Counted from the first letter of the stretch, positions 1 through 7,614 are shown. The stretch: 11,095 bases of DNA from JAYFNU01 sp964460755 (GCA_964460755.1 CAYWQL010000036.1:1-11095); one strand, 5' to 3'. Notes: generated from the letters alone by a model not told the origin. Numbers and translations: made by a program.

Positions 1-31
1 CAAAAGCCGTCCTTTTTTCTTGTCGCTTAAT

Positions 32-505
32 TCAAAATTCAAGCTCTATTTTCTCGAGCTTCGATTCAAACTTTTTAAAAACAACCCCCGCCGACGAAAG
101 CATTTTTTTCGACGCCTTGGTGTTCTTGTCGTCGGCATATTTGTCGCATATGTAAATGACCTCCTTTATCCCCGCTTGGATAATCGCCTTGGCGCATTCG
201 TTACATGGGAAAAGGTAAACATATATGCGCGAATCCTTAAGGCTCTTTCCGTTCGCGTTTAGTATAGCGTTTAGCTCGGCGTGAACGACATAAGGATATT
301 TTGTGTCCTCACCTTCGCGCTCCCACGAATATTCGTCGTCGGAGCAGCCCATCGGAAAACCGTTATAGCCTGTTGAAAGTATAATGTTGTCGTCATTAAC
401 AATGCAGGCGCCAACCTGCGTGTTCGGGTCCTTGCTCCGCTTAGACGCGAGCACCGCAACCCCCATAAAAAATTCGTCCCACGAAATATAGCCTTCTCTT
501 TTCAT
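32..505 (-). CDS. Deoxycytidylate (dCMP) deaminase, DCTD/T4-like type
   Basis: Predicted zinc-dependent cytosolic enzyme converting dCMP to dUMP, which feeds thymidylate synthesis. The 157 residues match the usual length of single-domain dCMP deaminases. The zinc and catalytic motif HAE is at residues 75-77 (His ligand, Glu proton shuttle) and the second motif PCNEC supplies Cys101 and Cys104. Other family landmarks are RSKDP (23-27), QVGACIVN (30-37), GYNG (46-49), GCSDD (53-57), TKYPYV (68-73) and IIQAGIKEVI (108-117). From memory these blocks agree better with the eukaryotic DCTD and phage T4 type than with Bacillus ComEB. The ATG is preceded by GAGGA with 7-nt spacing, located in the end of the upstream HAD gene; the gap between the two genes is 3 nt, so translation is probably coupled. 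It is the third gene of the ROK-HAD-deaminase unit. An AAAGGA stretch at 9-14 (minus strand) may serve another gene beyond the left edge. Function is well supported; substrate preference over free cytidine rests on family resemblance. Confidence 0.93.
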   Translation of the reverse strand: MKREGYISWDEFFMGVAVLASKRSKDPNTQVGACIVNDDNIILSTGYNGFPMGCSDDEYSWEREGEDTKYPYVVHAELNAILNANGKSLKDSRIYVYLFPCNECAKAIIQAGIKEVIYICDKYADDKNTKASKKMLSSAGVVFKKFESKLEKIELEF

Positions 506-508
506 ATT

Positions 509-1117
509 CTATTCCTCGTTTTTTTTTATCGTTTCGTCAATAAACGCCTCGAGTTTTTTCACATCACCGTCGAAGACGTAGGCGTGAAGCCCCGCTCGGT
601 TTGCCCCCGCGACGTTGTCCTCACGGTCGTCGATAAATATGCTCTGCGTTGATTTTATGCCATACCTATTTATTGCAAGGTCGTATATACACCTGTCGGG
701 CTTTTCCATCTTGACGTCGCCCGAAAAGATTACCCCGTCGAAATCGGAAAGAAATTTATAATAACCGCTCTTTTCGGAAAAATAGGCGGGCGCGTTGGAA
801 AGAAGGAAAATTTTATAGCCCCTTTCGCGAAGCCGTTCGCTTAAGGCAATCGTTTCCTCAAGCCTTGGAAGATAATAAACCCAGCTGTCGAGCAGGTCAC
901 GCGCAAGGTCGTGAAGCCGTTCGGGCAAAGACGCAAGCGAACGCGACACCTTTTCGTCTTGGTCAATTCTTCCCGCGTCATAGTCGACCCAGTCGCCGAA
1001 AACGGCGTCCAGAAGAAGCTTTTTGTCGTCCTCGTCGTAGCAAAACTTCCCGACGATATTTTCGGGACTCCAGCCCAAAAGCACCCCGCCCAAATCAAAA
1101 ATAATATTCTTTATCAT
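509..1117 (-). CDS. HAD-superfamily hydrolase, YihX-like (FDLGG subtype)
   Basis: Predicted cytosolic phosphatase of the haloacid dehalogenase superfamily, 202 residues. Motif I is FDLGG at residues 7-11, giving nucleophile Asp8; the usual second aspartate (position +2) is Gly10. That substitution is known in the YihX and epoxide-hydrolase-N-domain subgroup. Motif II is SN at 107-108, motif III Lys139 in EKPD, and motif IV IDD at 162-164 followed by REDNVAGA. A helical C1-type cap occupies about residues 18-90. YihX of E. coli hydrolyses alpha-glucose-1-phosphate, so a sugar-phosphate substrate is plausible, but substrates of this superfamily cannot be read from sequence. The start has GGAG 7 nt upstream. 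It lies 49 nt downstream of the ROK gene with no terminator between them, and 3 nt before the dCMP deaminase, so the three probably share a transcript. A nucleotide substrate is an alternative given that neighbour. Confidence 0.9.
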   Translation of the reverse strand: MIKNIIFDLGGVLLGWSPENIVGKFCYDEDDKKLLLDAVFGDWVDYDAGRIDQDEKVSRSLASLPERLHDLARDLLDSWVYYLPRLEETIALSERLRERGYKIFLLSNAPAYFSEKSGYYKFLSDFDGVIFSGDVKMEKPDRCIYDLAINRYGIKSTQSIFIDDREDNVAGANRAGLHAYVFDGDVKKLEAFIDETIKKNEE

Positions 1118-1166
1118 TATTTTGCTCCATAACTTTCTTGCTGCCGCATATCAGCTTATTCGATTA

Positions 1167-2294
1167 CTAAATGTTGTTGATATAATCGCTTATGAAGTAG
1201 AGCGCCACGCCGACGCTTGTGCTTTTCGTTTTATATCGGCAAAGGCGAACGAACGAACCGCTGTTTTCATAGAAATTAAGCTCACTGACCATATCGCGAA
1301 GCTGGTCGAGATATGGCTCCATATAGGGTGAAAGCACCCCGCCGACAACAATTTCACAATCGAGAATAGCCCGTATGTTGGATATTCCACGCGACAGATT
1401 CCGAAGGTATTCCTCCCACGCCGCGACATACTTTCCCTCTTTATTGCCGACCCGCGCAAAAAACTCCTCAAGCGTCAAGCCGAATACGTCGGTTATAACC
1501 GACGTTGAGCAATACGCCTCGAAGCAGCCAAGCTGACCGCAGCTACACCGTCTTCCGTCGGGCACAATACACATATGCCCGAACTCGCCGCTTCGTCCGT
1601 TGTCGCCAAGATATCCCTCGCCGCGCATAAGTATCGAGCCGCCCACGCCGCGTTCAAGAAAAAGATAAACCATATTTCCCTTGCCGCTGTTGCTCCACCA
1701 TTCGGCGAAGCCGCTTGCGTTTGCGTCGTTTTGTATAACCGAAGGGTAGGGTATGAGCGCCTTTAGCGCGCCAACCTTGATTTTGTACGACGAAAGGGTC
1801 GGCGCAAACTTAACAAGGTCTTCGCCCTGAAAAATAATTCCGGGAACCGTTATGCCAACGCCAAGCATACTTTTGCGGTCGAGCCGATTGTCGTCTATAA
1901 ACTTTTCTAATAGCTCCGCAACCTTTTTATAAAACCTTTCGTCCTCGGTAAAATGAAGCTTAACGCTGTCATACGCGACCTCGTTTATGTTGAGGTCAAT
2001 AGCCGCAAAGCTTATCTTCTCTGCGGTAAGCGAAATTCCGACTGCAATCTTCGCGTCGCCGACCACGCGAATAGCCCGCGGCTTACGACCGCCCGTCGAA
2101 AGATTGGTTCCGCAATATTCGATTTTCTTCTCTTCGAGCAGCTCCGAAAGGTTTTGGGATACCGTGGGAAGGCTAAGTCCGAGCCCAACCGAAATATCCT
2201 GTTTTGTCACAGGCTTCTCCGCTTCGTATATGAATTTGAACATACGATTTCGGTTATTTTTTCGAAGCTCAACCGTATTCGTAAGCTTTTCCAA
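1167..2294 (-). CDS. ROK-family transcriptional regulator (XylR/NagC type)
   Basis: Predicted DNA-binding repressor that senses a sugar or sugar derivative; 375 residues, close to the typical length of XylR- and NagC-type ROK regulators. Residues about 15-60 form a winged helix-turn-helix (KQDISVGLGLSLPTVSQNLS region), followed by the wing strand GGRKPRAIRV at 68-77. The ROK domain follows: NDANAS at 189-194 (Asp190 matches the catalytic Asp of ROK kinases), GVGGSI at 216-221, and the zinc signature EFGH (237-240) with CSCGQLGC supplying Cys250, Cys252 and Cys257. The ATP-binding DxGGT loop of true ROK kinases is degenerate (GISLTAEKI at 86-94), which argues for a regulator rather than a kinase. 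The start is TTG, supported by GGAG at 2302-2305 with 7-nt spacing. It heads a likely operon with the HAD phosphatase and dCMP deaminase. An inverted repeat at 2381-2403 overlapping a TATAAT suggests autoregulation. Family call is firm; the ligand is unknown. Confidence 0.92.
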   Translation of the reverse strand: MEKLTNTVELRKNNRNRMFKFIYEAEKPVTKQDISVGLGLSLPTVSQNLSELLEEKKIEYCGTNLSTGGRKPRAIRVVGDAKIAVGISLTAEKISFAAIDLNINEVAYDSVKLHFTEDERFYKKVAELLEKFIDDNRLDRKSMLGVGITVPGIIFQGEDLVKFAPTLSSYKIKVGALKALIPYPSVIQNDANASGFAEWWSNSGKGNMVYLFLERGVGGSILMRGEGYLGDNGRSGEFGHMCIVPDGRRCSCGQLGCFEAYCSTSVITDVFGLTLEEFFARVGNKEGKYVAAWEEYLRNLSRGISNIRAILDCEIVVGGVLSPYMEPYLDQLRDMVSELNFYENSGSFVRLCRYKTKSTSVGVALYFISDYINNI

Positions 2295-2301
2295 ACTATC
2301 A

Positions 2302-2305
2302 CTCC
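2302..2305 (-). promoter_or_regulatory. Ribosome binding site fixing the TTG start of the ROK gene
   Basis: On the minus strand GGAG lies 7 nt before the TTG at 2294. No ATG or GTG is placed as well in this frame, and starting here gives the full N-terminal helix before the HTH. Confidence 0.75.
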
Positions 2306-2368
2306 AAACTTTTACAAAAGACCTTTACTGAATAATATCATACTTCCGCGCATTTTTCAGCAAATATA

Positions 2369-2381
2369 ATATTACAATTCG
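2369..2381 (-). promoter_or_regulatory. Shared 13-base motif, copy 1 (upstream of ROK gene)
   Basis: On the minus strand this reads CGAATTGTAATAT. Near-identical copies lie upstream of the MFS gene (7602-7614, one difference) and the helicase gene (10876-10888, two differences from this copy). All three point the same way relative to the downstream gene. It may be a binding site for a common regulator or a shared upstream promoter element. Confidence 0.4.
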
Positions 2382-2403
2382 TATAACAGTTCTTGTATTA
2401 TAC
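2381..2403 (-). promoter_or_regulatory. Candidate operator (GTATAA-11-TTATAC) over a TATAAT -10 box
   Basis: A perfect 6-bp inverted repeat, GTATAA at 2381-2386 and TTATAC at 2398-2403, is separated by 11 nt. On the minus strand the right arm contains TATAAT at 2397-2402, a consensus -10 box for the ROK gene, although the -35 at 17-nt spacing (ACTTTC, 2420-2425) is poor and lies inside the TPR gene end. ROK repressors bind AT-rich palindromes, so autoregulation is a reasonable inference. An alternative start signal is TTGCTG (2358-2363) spaced 17 nt from TGATAT (2335-2340). Confidence 0.4.
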
Positions 2404-5400
2404 TATTTATTATCTTTTGGAAAGTCGGGATAACGAAGAAGGTCGAAAAAATGCTCGTAATAATCTTTTTTGGGCTTTGGCGCTTTAGCCAAAAGCTTTC
2501 GTGCTGACGAGGTCGCACGTCGACGATATTGCTTCGCCTCTTTTTCATTTCCAAAGTTAAAACGGTGTGCCGACATACTGAGAAGGTATTCGGTTCGCTC
2601 CTCCAAGACCTCGAGATTGTCCTTGTCCTGCGCGTCGAGAACCGCCTTCGCCGCGCCGAAAAACTTTTCGGCTTTTTCCTCTTCTCCGAGCAAGCTTAGT
2701 ATATCTCCCGCATTTCTTGCGGCGATAGAGCGCAGATAGCTTTTTTCGTCTATCGACTCGTACATATTAATATATTCGTTAACCGCCCCGTCGTAGTCGC
2801 CGTCGGCGCGTCGAGCTTCAGCAAGGCTTTTATATAATTCCGCCAACCGTTCAAGCGCTTTTGCGTCTGCTTTTTTTGAAAGCTGACCAACAAGCTTTAT
2901 CCCCGTTTCAATCGCGGAATAAGCCTCTGGAAACCGCTCGCGCGAGGACAGGAAGGCGCCGTATTCGTTATACACCCTTACAAGCTCCAAGCGGCTTTCG
3001 CGGTCGTCGGGCTCACACGAGAGCGCCGTCTCCAAGGCAAGGTTTATTTGGCTTTCCCTTTCCGCAACGTTCGGAGAAAACAACGCCTTTTTCAGGTAAA
3101 GCTCGACAAGACGGCGCTTTTCACAGTCGGCGTAGCCAAGACGGACAAGCTGTTTTTGCAGCTCAATCGCGCGGGAAATATACCAATTCGCCGCCGTGTC
3201 CTCGCCCTCGTCGGAATTAATATCAAAAAGCCCTTCGAAAACCAGCGTCCAAAGCGCCGTTTCAAAGGTGGAAATATCCCCCTCGCCCTTTCGAATAAGT
3301 TTTACCTTGTCGGGATACTCGCGCAGTAGGCTCTGGGCTGACTCGCAAAGCTCCCGCGCCTTGAGATAGTTTCTTTCGCCGCGATATACGCCGCCAAGAA
3401 TACTCAAAAGCTCTACGCGCCTTACAATAAGGGATGACGCGTCTTCTTCGCGAAAAGCCCTGTCATACCGCGAAAGAAGGCTTTCAAGGTCGACGATTGC
3501 GTCGGCGTTTCTTTTGCACCGCAAAAAATATTTTGCTCGCGCCGTCTTTGCTTCATCGAGAAGGCGCATATAAGCGCGCTCGTTTATTCGGCATAGCTCC
3601 TGCGTCGACGAGACCGCTTCGGAATAAAGGGTGAGCGCCTCGTCCATTTTTCCGTTCGCCTCAAGGCTTAAAGCCCGATTTAGATTTATCCGTATTTTAA
3701 GCGTCCTGTTCTTCTCGTCTTCGCCGATAAGATACTTATTTGAAAGCTCAAACGCTTTTTCGCTGTATTCGAAGAAGCTTACGTCCGATACGGTATAGCA
3801 GTATTCAGCCGTGACGTTGAGGGCGTCGATATAGTCGAAAGCTCCCGCTTTTCGCGAGGATTTAAAGGCAGCTTCGAAAATATCCCTCGCCTCGAAAAGC
3901 CGCAGCTTTGCGGCGTCAAAAAGATGAAGCGCGCAATACGCTTGCCCAAGCTCGCGGCATATTTTCGCATAAAGTGAGCTGTATTCCCCTTCGCCGCCGT
4001 CATAGACAAACGGCATAACCAGCTCCCTTGCCTTTTCGAGAAGCTCCGCGCCCAGCGCATACCGAAAGGTTCCGTTATAGAACCTGCCAAAGCTACAATA
4101 GGTTTTTACAAGAAGTGAAAAATTTTCGTCCGGCTTTTCCCACGAAAGTGTCAGCACCCTCGAAAGAGCGTCGGTATAGCCCGCCTGCGCTTCATCGAAC
4201 CGTGCGAGCTTCTCCATAAGCTCGGCGCGTTTAAGGGCGAAAAGAGCCTCCCATCGTGCCCGTTCTTCTCCGCTTGCGATGTCCAAAAGAAGCTTTTCTA
4301 TCTCGTCGCACAGCTCTTGCGCGGTGTCGAAGCTCGAACGCTCAACCGATATATCCAAAAGAACAAGCTTACCCCTGACGCAATATTCAGCAGACGGTGA
4401 AGATATTGTGTCGAGCTTACGCGCGCTCTTCTCGGCACGCAGGTCGTCGCCAAGCGAAAGATACCCCTCGACTTGAAGAACAAAAGCTTTCGCCGCATAG
4501 CGCTCGTCATTCTCAAGCTTAATCGCGAGCTCAACGACCGCCTTGTCGTCGCCCTTTTTTAAGCGATAACCGACAAGAGCGTCGGTCGCCCGCTTTGTAA
4601 GCTTGCGCTTTTCTTCAAGCTTAATCGCCTCGGCGAAGCATTCGTCGATTTCGCAAAGCCCTTCGTAGCTTTGCCCCCGCGCTAAAAGAAGCCTTGCCTT
4701 TTGCAAAAGCTCGCCCACAACCTCGTCGGGGTCAATCGAAGCTCCCGCGATTTCATTTTTAATTGTTTCAAGCGAAAGCGCTCCGTTCGCGCTCTTCAAA
4801 TCCCCTTTATAGAAAAGACGGTAGGCAGAACGCCGCCGGTCGGATAGCTCCCCCGCCGCAATGTCCCGCGCCATATTGAGCGCCGCATTAAGAAGGGCGT
4901 TTTCGAGCGAAAAAAGCTCCCGTCGGACCTCTATGCGCCGACGCGACGCCTCGTAATATGCGAAAGCGGCGTCCTGTTCGCCCTCCCGGGCTTCATATAC
5001 CTCGCGCGCAGAAAAAAAGCTGTCGGAAACCTCGGAATATTCTTTTCTCAGCGAAATGAGCTCGCGGCTCTTGTCGGCAAGGGGAACGCCGTCGAAGCTG
5101 ACGAGCCGCTCCCCCTCCACCGTCACAACGCCGTCGCGGCATTCCGCAAGAAGCGTTTGCTCAATCGAGCACAGCGCCATAAGCAGCGAAAAGCACAGCC
5201 CGTTTGCACTGTCGAAGCAGGAATAAAAAGCCCCCTGCATATAATCCAAACGCTCTGTAAGCGCACGGACGTCAAAGGGCAGCCGTACCCTCTTTTCCTG
5301 TTTAATTCCGACAACTATACGCGGCTTTTTTCCGTCCGTAAAGCTTTTGAGCGCGCCGTCAAGGTACGCTGAAACCATACCGTCCACCGTGCCGTAATAG

Positions 5401-5588
5401 AGCGCAAGCAGAACATCCCGTTCGCCGTAATCTATGGGCGAAAAGCTTTTTTCCACGCGAACAAGCCGAAATCGTCCGCCGTCAACCTCACAGGTGAGGT
5501 TTATGGCTCTGACGAAATCGGTAAGCGCAGACATATCCTCTTTTTGCGCCGTTTCGGGCGCGGCGAGAAAAATTCTTACGTCCTGCAT
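2403..5588 (-). CDS. Large TPR-repeat protein with N-terminal DUF4062-like domain
   Basis: A 1061-residue cytosolic protein with no signal peptide or membrane segment. Residues 1-96 (from MQDVRIFLAA to KPRIVVGIK) show alternating strands and helices resembling the DUF4062-like, TIR/SLOG-like fold at the start of large clostridial TPR proteins. Residues about 97-170 continue that family's linker (VEGERLVSFDGVPLA, 157-171). A charged, probably coiled-coil helical stretch covers about 175-245. From about 255 to the end roughly 12-14 degenerate TPR or TPR-like helix pairs follow, for example ARFDEAQAGYTDALS, GKMDEALTLYSEAV, ERFPEAYSAIETGI and GDYDGAVNEYINMY. No Walker A motif (GxxxxGK[ST]) is present, so it is not a STAND NTPase. 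The ATG at 5588 has AAAGGA 7 nt upstream; the open frame extends to 5675 but that part overlaps the preceding terminator. A TATGAT -10-like box lies at 5626-5631 without a good -35. Probably a signalling or scaffold protein; the actual function is unknown. Confidence 0.85.
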   Translation of the reverse strand: MQDVRIFLAAPETAQKEDMSALTDFVRAINLTCEVDGGRFRLVRVEKSFSPIDYGERDVLLALYYGTVDGMVSAYLDGALKSFTDGKKPRIVVGIKQEKRVRLPFDVRALTERLDYMQGAFYSCFDSANGLCFSLLMALCSIEQTLLAECRDGVVTVEGERLVSFDGVPLADKSRELISLRKEYSEVSDSFFSAREVYEAREGEQDAAFAYYEASRRRIEVRRELFSLENALLNAALNMARDIAAGELSDRRRSAYRLFYKGDLKSANGALSLETIKNEIAGASIDPDEVVGELLQKARLLLARGQSYEGLCEIDECFAEAIKLEEKRKLTKRATDALVGYRLKKGDDKAVVELAIKLENDERYAAKAFVLQVEGYLSLGDDLRAEKSARKLDTISSPSAEYCVRGKLVLLDISVERSSFDTAQELCDEIEKLLLDIASGEERARWEALFALKRAELMEKLARFDEAQAGYTDALSRVLTLSWEKPDENFSLLVKTYCSFGRFYNGTFRYALGAELLEKARELVMPFVYDGGEGEYSSLYAKICRELGQAYCALHLFDAAKLRLFEARDIFEAAFKSSRKAGAFDYIDALNVTAEYCYTVSDVSFFEYSEKAFELSNKYLIGEDEKNRTLKIRINLNRALSLEANGKMDEALTLYSEAVSSTQELCRINERAYMRLLDEAKTARAKYFLRCKRNADAIVDLESLLSRYDRAFREEDASSLIVRRVELLSILGGVYRGERNYLKARELCESAQSLLREYPDKVKLIRKGEGDISTFETALWTLVFEGLFDINSDEGEDTAANWYISRAIELQKQLVRLGYADCEKRRLVELYLKKALFSPNVAERESQINLALETALSCEPDDRESRLELVRVYNEYGAFLSSRERFPEAYSAIETGIKLVGQLSKKADAKALERLAELYKSLAEARRADGDYDGAVNEYINMYESIDEKSYLRSIAARNAGDILSLLGEEEKAEKFFGAAKAVLDAQDKDNLEVLEERTEYLLSMSAHRFNFGNEKEAKQYRRRATSSARKLLAKAPKPKKDYYEHFFDLLRYPDFPKDNK

Positions 5589-5595
5589 TTCGGTT

Positions 5596-5601
5596 TCCTT
5601 T
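5596..5601 (-). promoter_or_regulatory. Ribosome binding site fixing the TPR gene start at 5588
   Basis: AAAGGA on the minus strand is 7 nt before ATG 5588. The in-frame ATGs at 5630 and 5675 lack such a site, and the one at 5675 lies upstream of the terminator hairpin of the previous gene. Confidence 0.75.
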
Positions 5602-5640
5602 GTCGCTTTTGACTGTCTTAATGTTATCATATTTTTTTGC

Positions 5641-5669
5641 AATAAAAAAGAGCGGAAAGCTCCGCTCTT
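5641..5669 (-). terminator. Rho-independent terminator of the MFS-HAD operon
   Basis: A perfect 9-bp stem (AAGAGCGGA at 5648-5656 with TCCGCTCTT at 5661-5669) has a 4-nt loop and is followed on the minus strand by TTTTTTATT. It starts 5 nt after the HAD stop codon. Confidence 0.9.
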
Positions 5670-5674
5670 AACCA

Positions 5675-6307
5675 CTATATGAAAAAATCCCGCGCCCTTT
5701 TTGAAAGCTCCTCGATTGAGCTTATCTTGTCCGTTTCGCGGTTTGGCTTTCCGAAGCCGTAGCTTGCGTGAACGAAGGGCGTGTTTGCCGCGTCCGCCGC
5801 CTCGCAGTCGCCCGCCGTGTCGCCGACATATATGGCTTTGTCAAGCGCGTTTCGCTTGACGACGAGAGCAATGTTTTCTCCCTTCGATTTGCCCGTATTG
5901 CCCGAGCATTCGATATCGTCGAAATACTTTTCAAAGCCGTAGTATTTCAAAAACACCTCGATATATCCGCTTTGACAGTTGCTGACTATCGAAAGAAAAT
6001 AGCTTTTATGAAGGCTCGAAAGAGTTTGTTCAAGCTTGGGATAAAGGGTTCCGCCGACCTTTGAAAGATAGCTCAATTCTTCGTCGCTGCACTCGGTTAA
6101 TACGTCGTTTAAAAATTCGTCGTCCGCGTTTGGAAACATAAGCCGCGCGATATCAATAAGCTGCTTGCCCATAAAGCCACGCATATCCTCGTCGGTTATT
6201 CGAAGAGACAGCCCCTTTTTCTCAAACGCCCTGTTCCACGCGATAACGACCTTTTCGCTCGAATTCCAAAGCGTTCCGTCAAGGTCGAAAATAATACCTT
6301 TTTTCAT
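5675..6307 (-). CDS. HAD-superfamily phosphatase, phosphoglycolate-phosphatase-like
   Basis: Predicted cytosolic phosphatase, 210 residues, the usual size for the Gph/PGMB subgroup. Motif I is FDLDGTL at 7-13 with nucleophile Asp8 and general acid Asp10. Motif II is SN at 109-110, motif III a lysine in KSKGEN (140-145), and motif IV VGDTAGD at 161-167 with acidic Asp163 and Asp167. The C1 cap occupies about residues 17-85. All catalytic residues are present, unlike the other HAD protein in this window, which lacks the second Asp of motif I. The substrate is not determinable: phosphoglycolate, beta-phosphoglucomutase-type sugar phosphates and nucleotides are all possible. The ATG has GAGGT 6 nt upstream. 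The gene follows the MFS transporter after a 25-nt gap without terminator and ends just before a strong hairpin terminator, so it is the second and last gene of a two-gene operon. Confidence 0.9.
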   Translation of the reverse strand: MKKGIIFDLDGTLWNSSEKVVIAWNRAFEKKGLSLRITDEDMRGFMGKQLIDIARLMFPNADDEFLNDVLTECSDEELSYLSKVGGTLYPKLEQTLSSLHKSYFLSIVSNCQSGYIEVFLKYYGFEKYFDDIECSGNTGKSKGENIALVVKRNALDKAIYVGDTAGDCEAADAANTPFVHASYGFGKPNRETDKISSIEELSKRARDFFI

Positions 6308-6332
6308 AAAAGCACCTCAAAAGCTTTTTTCT

Positions 6333-7559
6333 TTAGACCGTTCTGTTGTATACCTCTTTGACGCCCTTTCGTCCAAGCCACATAACGAAATAAACCGCCA
6401 ACAGATTGAAAAGCATAAATCCGACGATTATCCAGCGCATTGAATAACGGTCGGCAAGCGCCCCCGTCAAAAGCTGCCCGATTATCGTTCCAGCCGTGCA
6501 TATCATTCCGAACGTCCCGTTAAACCGCGCGCGGTGACTGTCGGGAACGTAGCTTTGAGTCGAGGAAATACGGATATTGTACGATGTCACGCTCAAAAAT
6601 CCCGACGCCAGCATAAGGAGCATCATAGCATATACGGGAGTGAAAAAGACCGCCGCGCAGATGACGTTCGTAAGGAAATAAACGCAAAGCGCGATATTAA
6701 ACTTACGCTCGGGCTTAAGACGAATTCGATACTGCACAATTCCGCCGATAAGCCGTCCGAAAACGTTGCAGCCCATAACGTAGGTATACAGCTGAACGCC
6801 GAGCGTCGGCTCGGATTTGAAGTAAGGCAGCGCAATGGTATCAAACGCGGAATTACAAAGAAATGTTATAAAGAAATAGACCGTTATAACCATTAAGCCC
6901 TTTTCCGCGGAAATGTATTTTATTCCGTCCTTGAAATCGGACAGATACTTTTTCATATTGTACTTTTCGACTATATCTCCCGTGTGGGTTTCCTTGACCG
7001 AAATAAAGGTTTCGAAAATCGCCGCCGTCAAAAAGCTAAAAGCGTTAAATAGAAAAATCGGAGCCAGTCCAACCCGCTCGTAAATAACCGCCGCGACGGG
7101 CACCATCATCGCCGCAAGGGGGTAAATCATACTCGAAATCGAATACGCCTTGGTGAAGTTGCCCTCGCTCACGAGGTTCGGATAAAGGCTGTCGTATGCG
7201 ACGGTATAAATGCTGTCAACCGAGCCGATAAGAACGGCGAAAAAAATGAGAAGCGGATAGCCGAAAGCGTTAGCCTTTAATATAAAAAACAGCAGTCCGT
7301 AGGTCACCGCGCTAAAAAAGTCAAGTGTGTATATAACCTTTTTGCGCGAAAACTTGTCGAGATAGGGTCCCGCAAGAAGGGGCATAAATATCTTCGGAAA
7401 ACTGTACGCCACCATAAACAGCGCATAAAAAAAGGTCGAGCCCGTATAATCGAGAACCAAAAGACCTATGCCAAAGCCCGACAGGGTGTTTCCAAGCATC
7501 GAGACCACCGTACCGAGCGTAATTATCGTAAAATCCTTTGTCCAAAGCTTCTGATGCAT
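6333..7559 (-). CDS. MFS transporter, 12-TM, MFS_3/EntS-like
   Basis: Inner-membrane secondary transporter of the major facilitator superfamily, 408 residues, with about 12 hydrophobic segments in two six-helix halves separated by a polar central loop (about residues 190-215, around EKYNMKKYLSDFKDG). The first-half motif A is seen as GPYLDKFSRKK at 64-74 between TM2 and TM3, and a second-half echo as GALADRYSMRW near residue 365. The general look, with a motif-A Asp/Arg pair and the layout of the MFS_3 (enterobactin-exporter-like) group, suggests proton-driven export of a small molecule, but the substrate is unknown. The nearest ribosome binding site, GAGGA at 7572-7576, is 12 nt from the ATG, which is long and could give weak translation. 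A TTGTGA-17-TATTTT promoter lies upstream. The downstream HAD gene is probably cotranscribed, so a transported or modified phosphate ester could link them, though this is speculative. Confidence 0.88.
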   Translation of the reverse strand: MHQKLWTKDFTIITLGTVVSMLGNTLSGFGIGLLVLDYTGSTFFYALFMVAYSFPKIFMPLLAGPYLDKFSRKKVIYTLDFFSAVTYGLLFFILKANAFGYPLLIFFAVLIGSVDSIYTVAYDSLYPNLVSEGNFTKAYSISSMIYPLAAMMVPVAAVIYERVGLAPIFLFNAFSFLTAAIFETFISVKETHTGDIVEKYNMKKYLSDFKDGIKYISAEKGLMVITVYFFITFLCNSAFDTIALPYFKSEPTLGVQLYTYVMGCNVFGRLIGGIVQYRIRLKPERKFNIALCVYFLTNVICAAVFFTPVYAMMLLMLASGFLSVTSYNIRISSTQSYVPDSHRARFNGTFGMICTAGTIIGQLLTGALADRYSMRWIIVGFMLFNLLAVYFVMWLGRKGVKEVYNRTV

Positions 7560-7581
7560 TTTGCCGCTTAATCCTCTTGAA

Positions 7582-7610
7582 AAAATAGTGTGCCTTACAC
7601 CATATCACAA
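7582..7610 (-). promoter_or_regulatory. Candidate promoter of the MFS-HAD operon
   Basis: On the minus strand TTGTGA (7605-7610) is spaced 17 nt from TATTTT (7582-7587); each hexamer matches consensus at four of six positions. The spacer contains a short GTGT-5-ACAC inverted repeat. The -35 is part of the shared 13-base motif. Confidence 0.45.
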
Positions 7611-7614
7611 TTCG
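7602..7614 (-). promoter_or_regulatory. Shared 13-base motif, copy 2 (upstream of MFS gene)
   Basis: Minus strand CGAATTGTGATAT, differing at one position from the copy upstream of the ROK gene. It lies 43 nt before the MFS start codon and covers the predicted -35. Confidence 0.4.

Noticed and set aside
1953..2369. Plus-strand open frame of 138 codons antisense to the ROK gene.
   Set aside because: No ribosome binding site, composition of a shadow frame, and the opposite strand encodes a complete ROK protein.
3434..4534. Several 60- to 103-codon frames on both strands inside the TPR gene.
   Set aside because: They overlap a continuous TPR-encoding frame, lack ribosome binding sites and show no recognisable domain.
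5589..5675. N-terminal extension of the TPR protein by 29 residues to an ATG at 5675.
   Set aside because: It would place the start upstream of, and translate through, the terminator hairpin of the previous operon, and it has no ribosome binding site; ATG 5588 has AAAGGA at ideal spacing.
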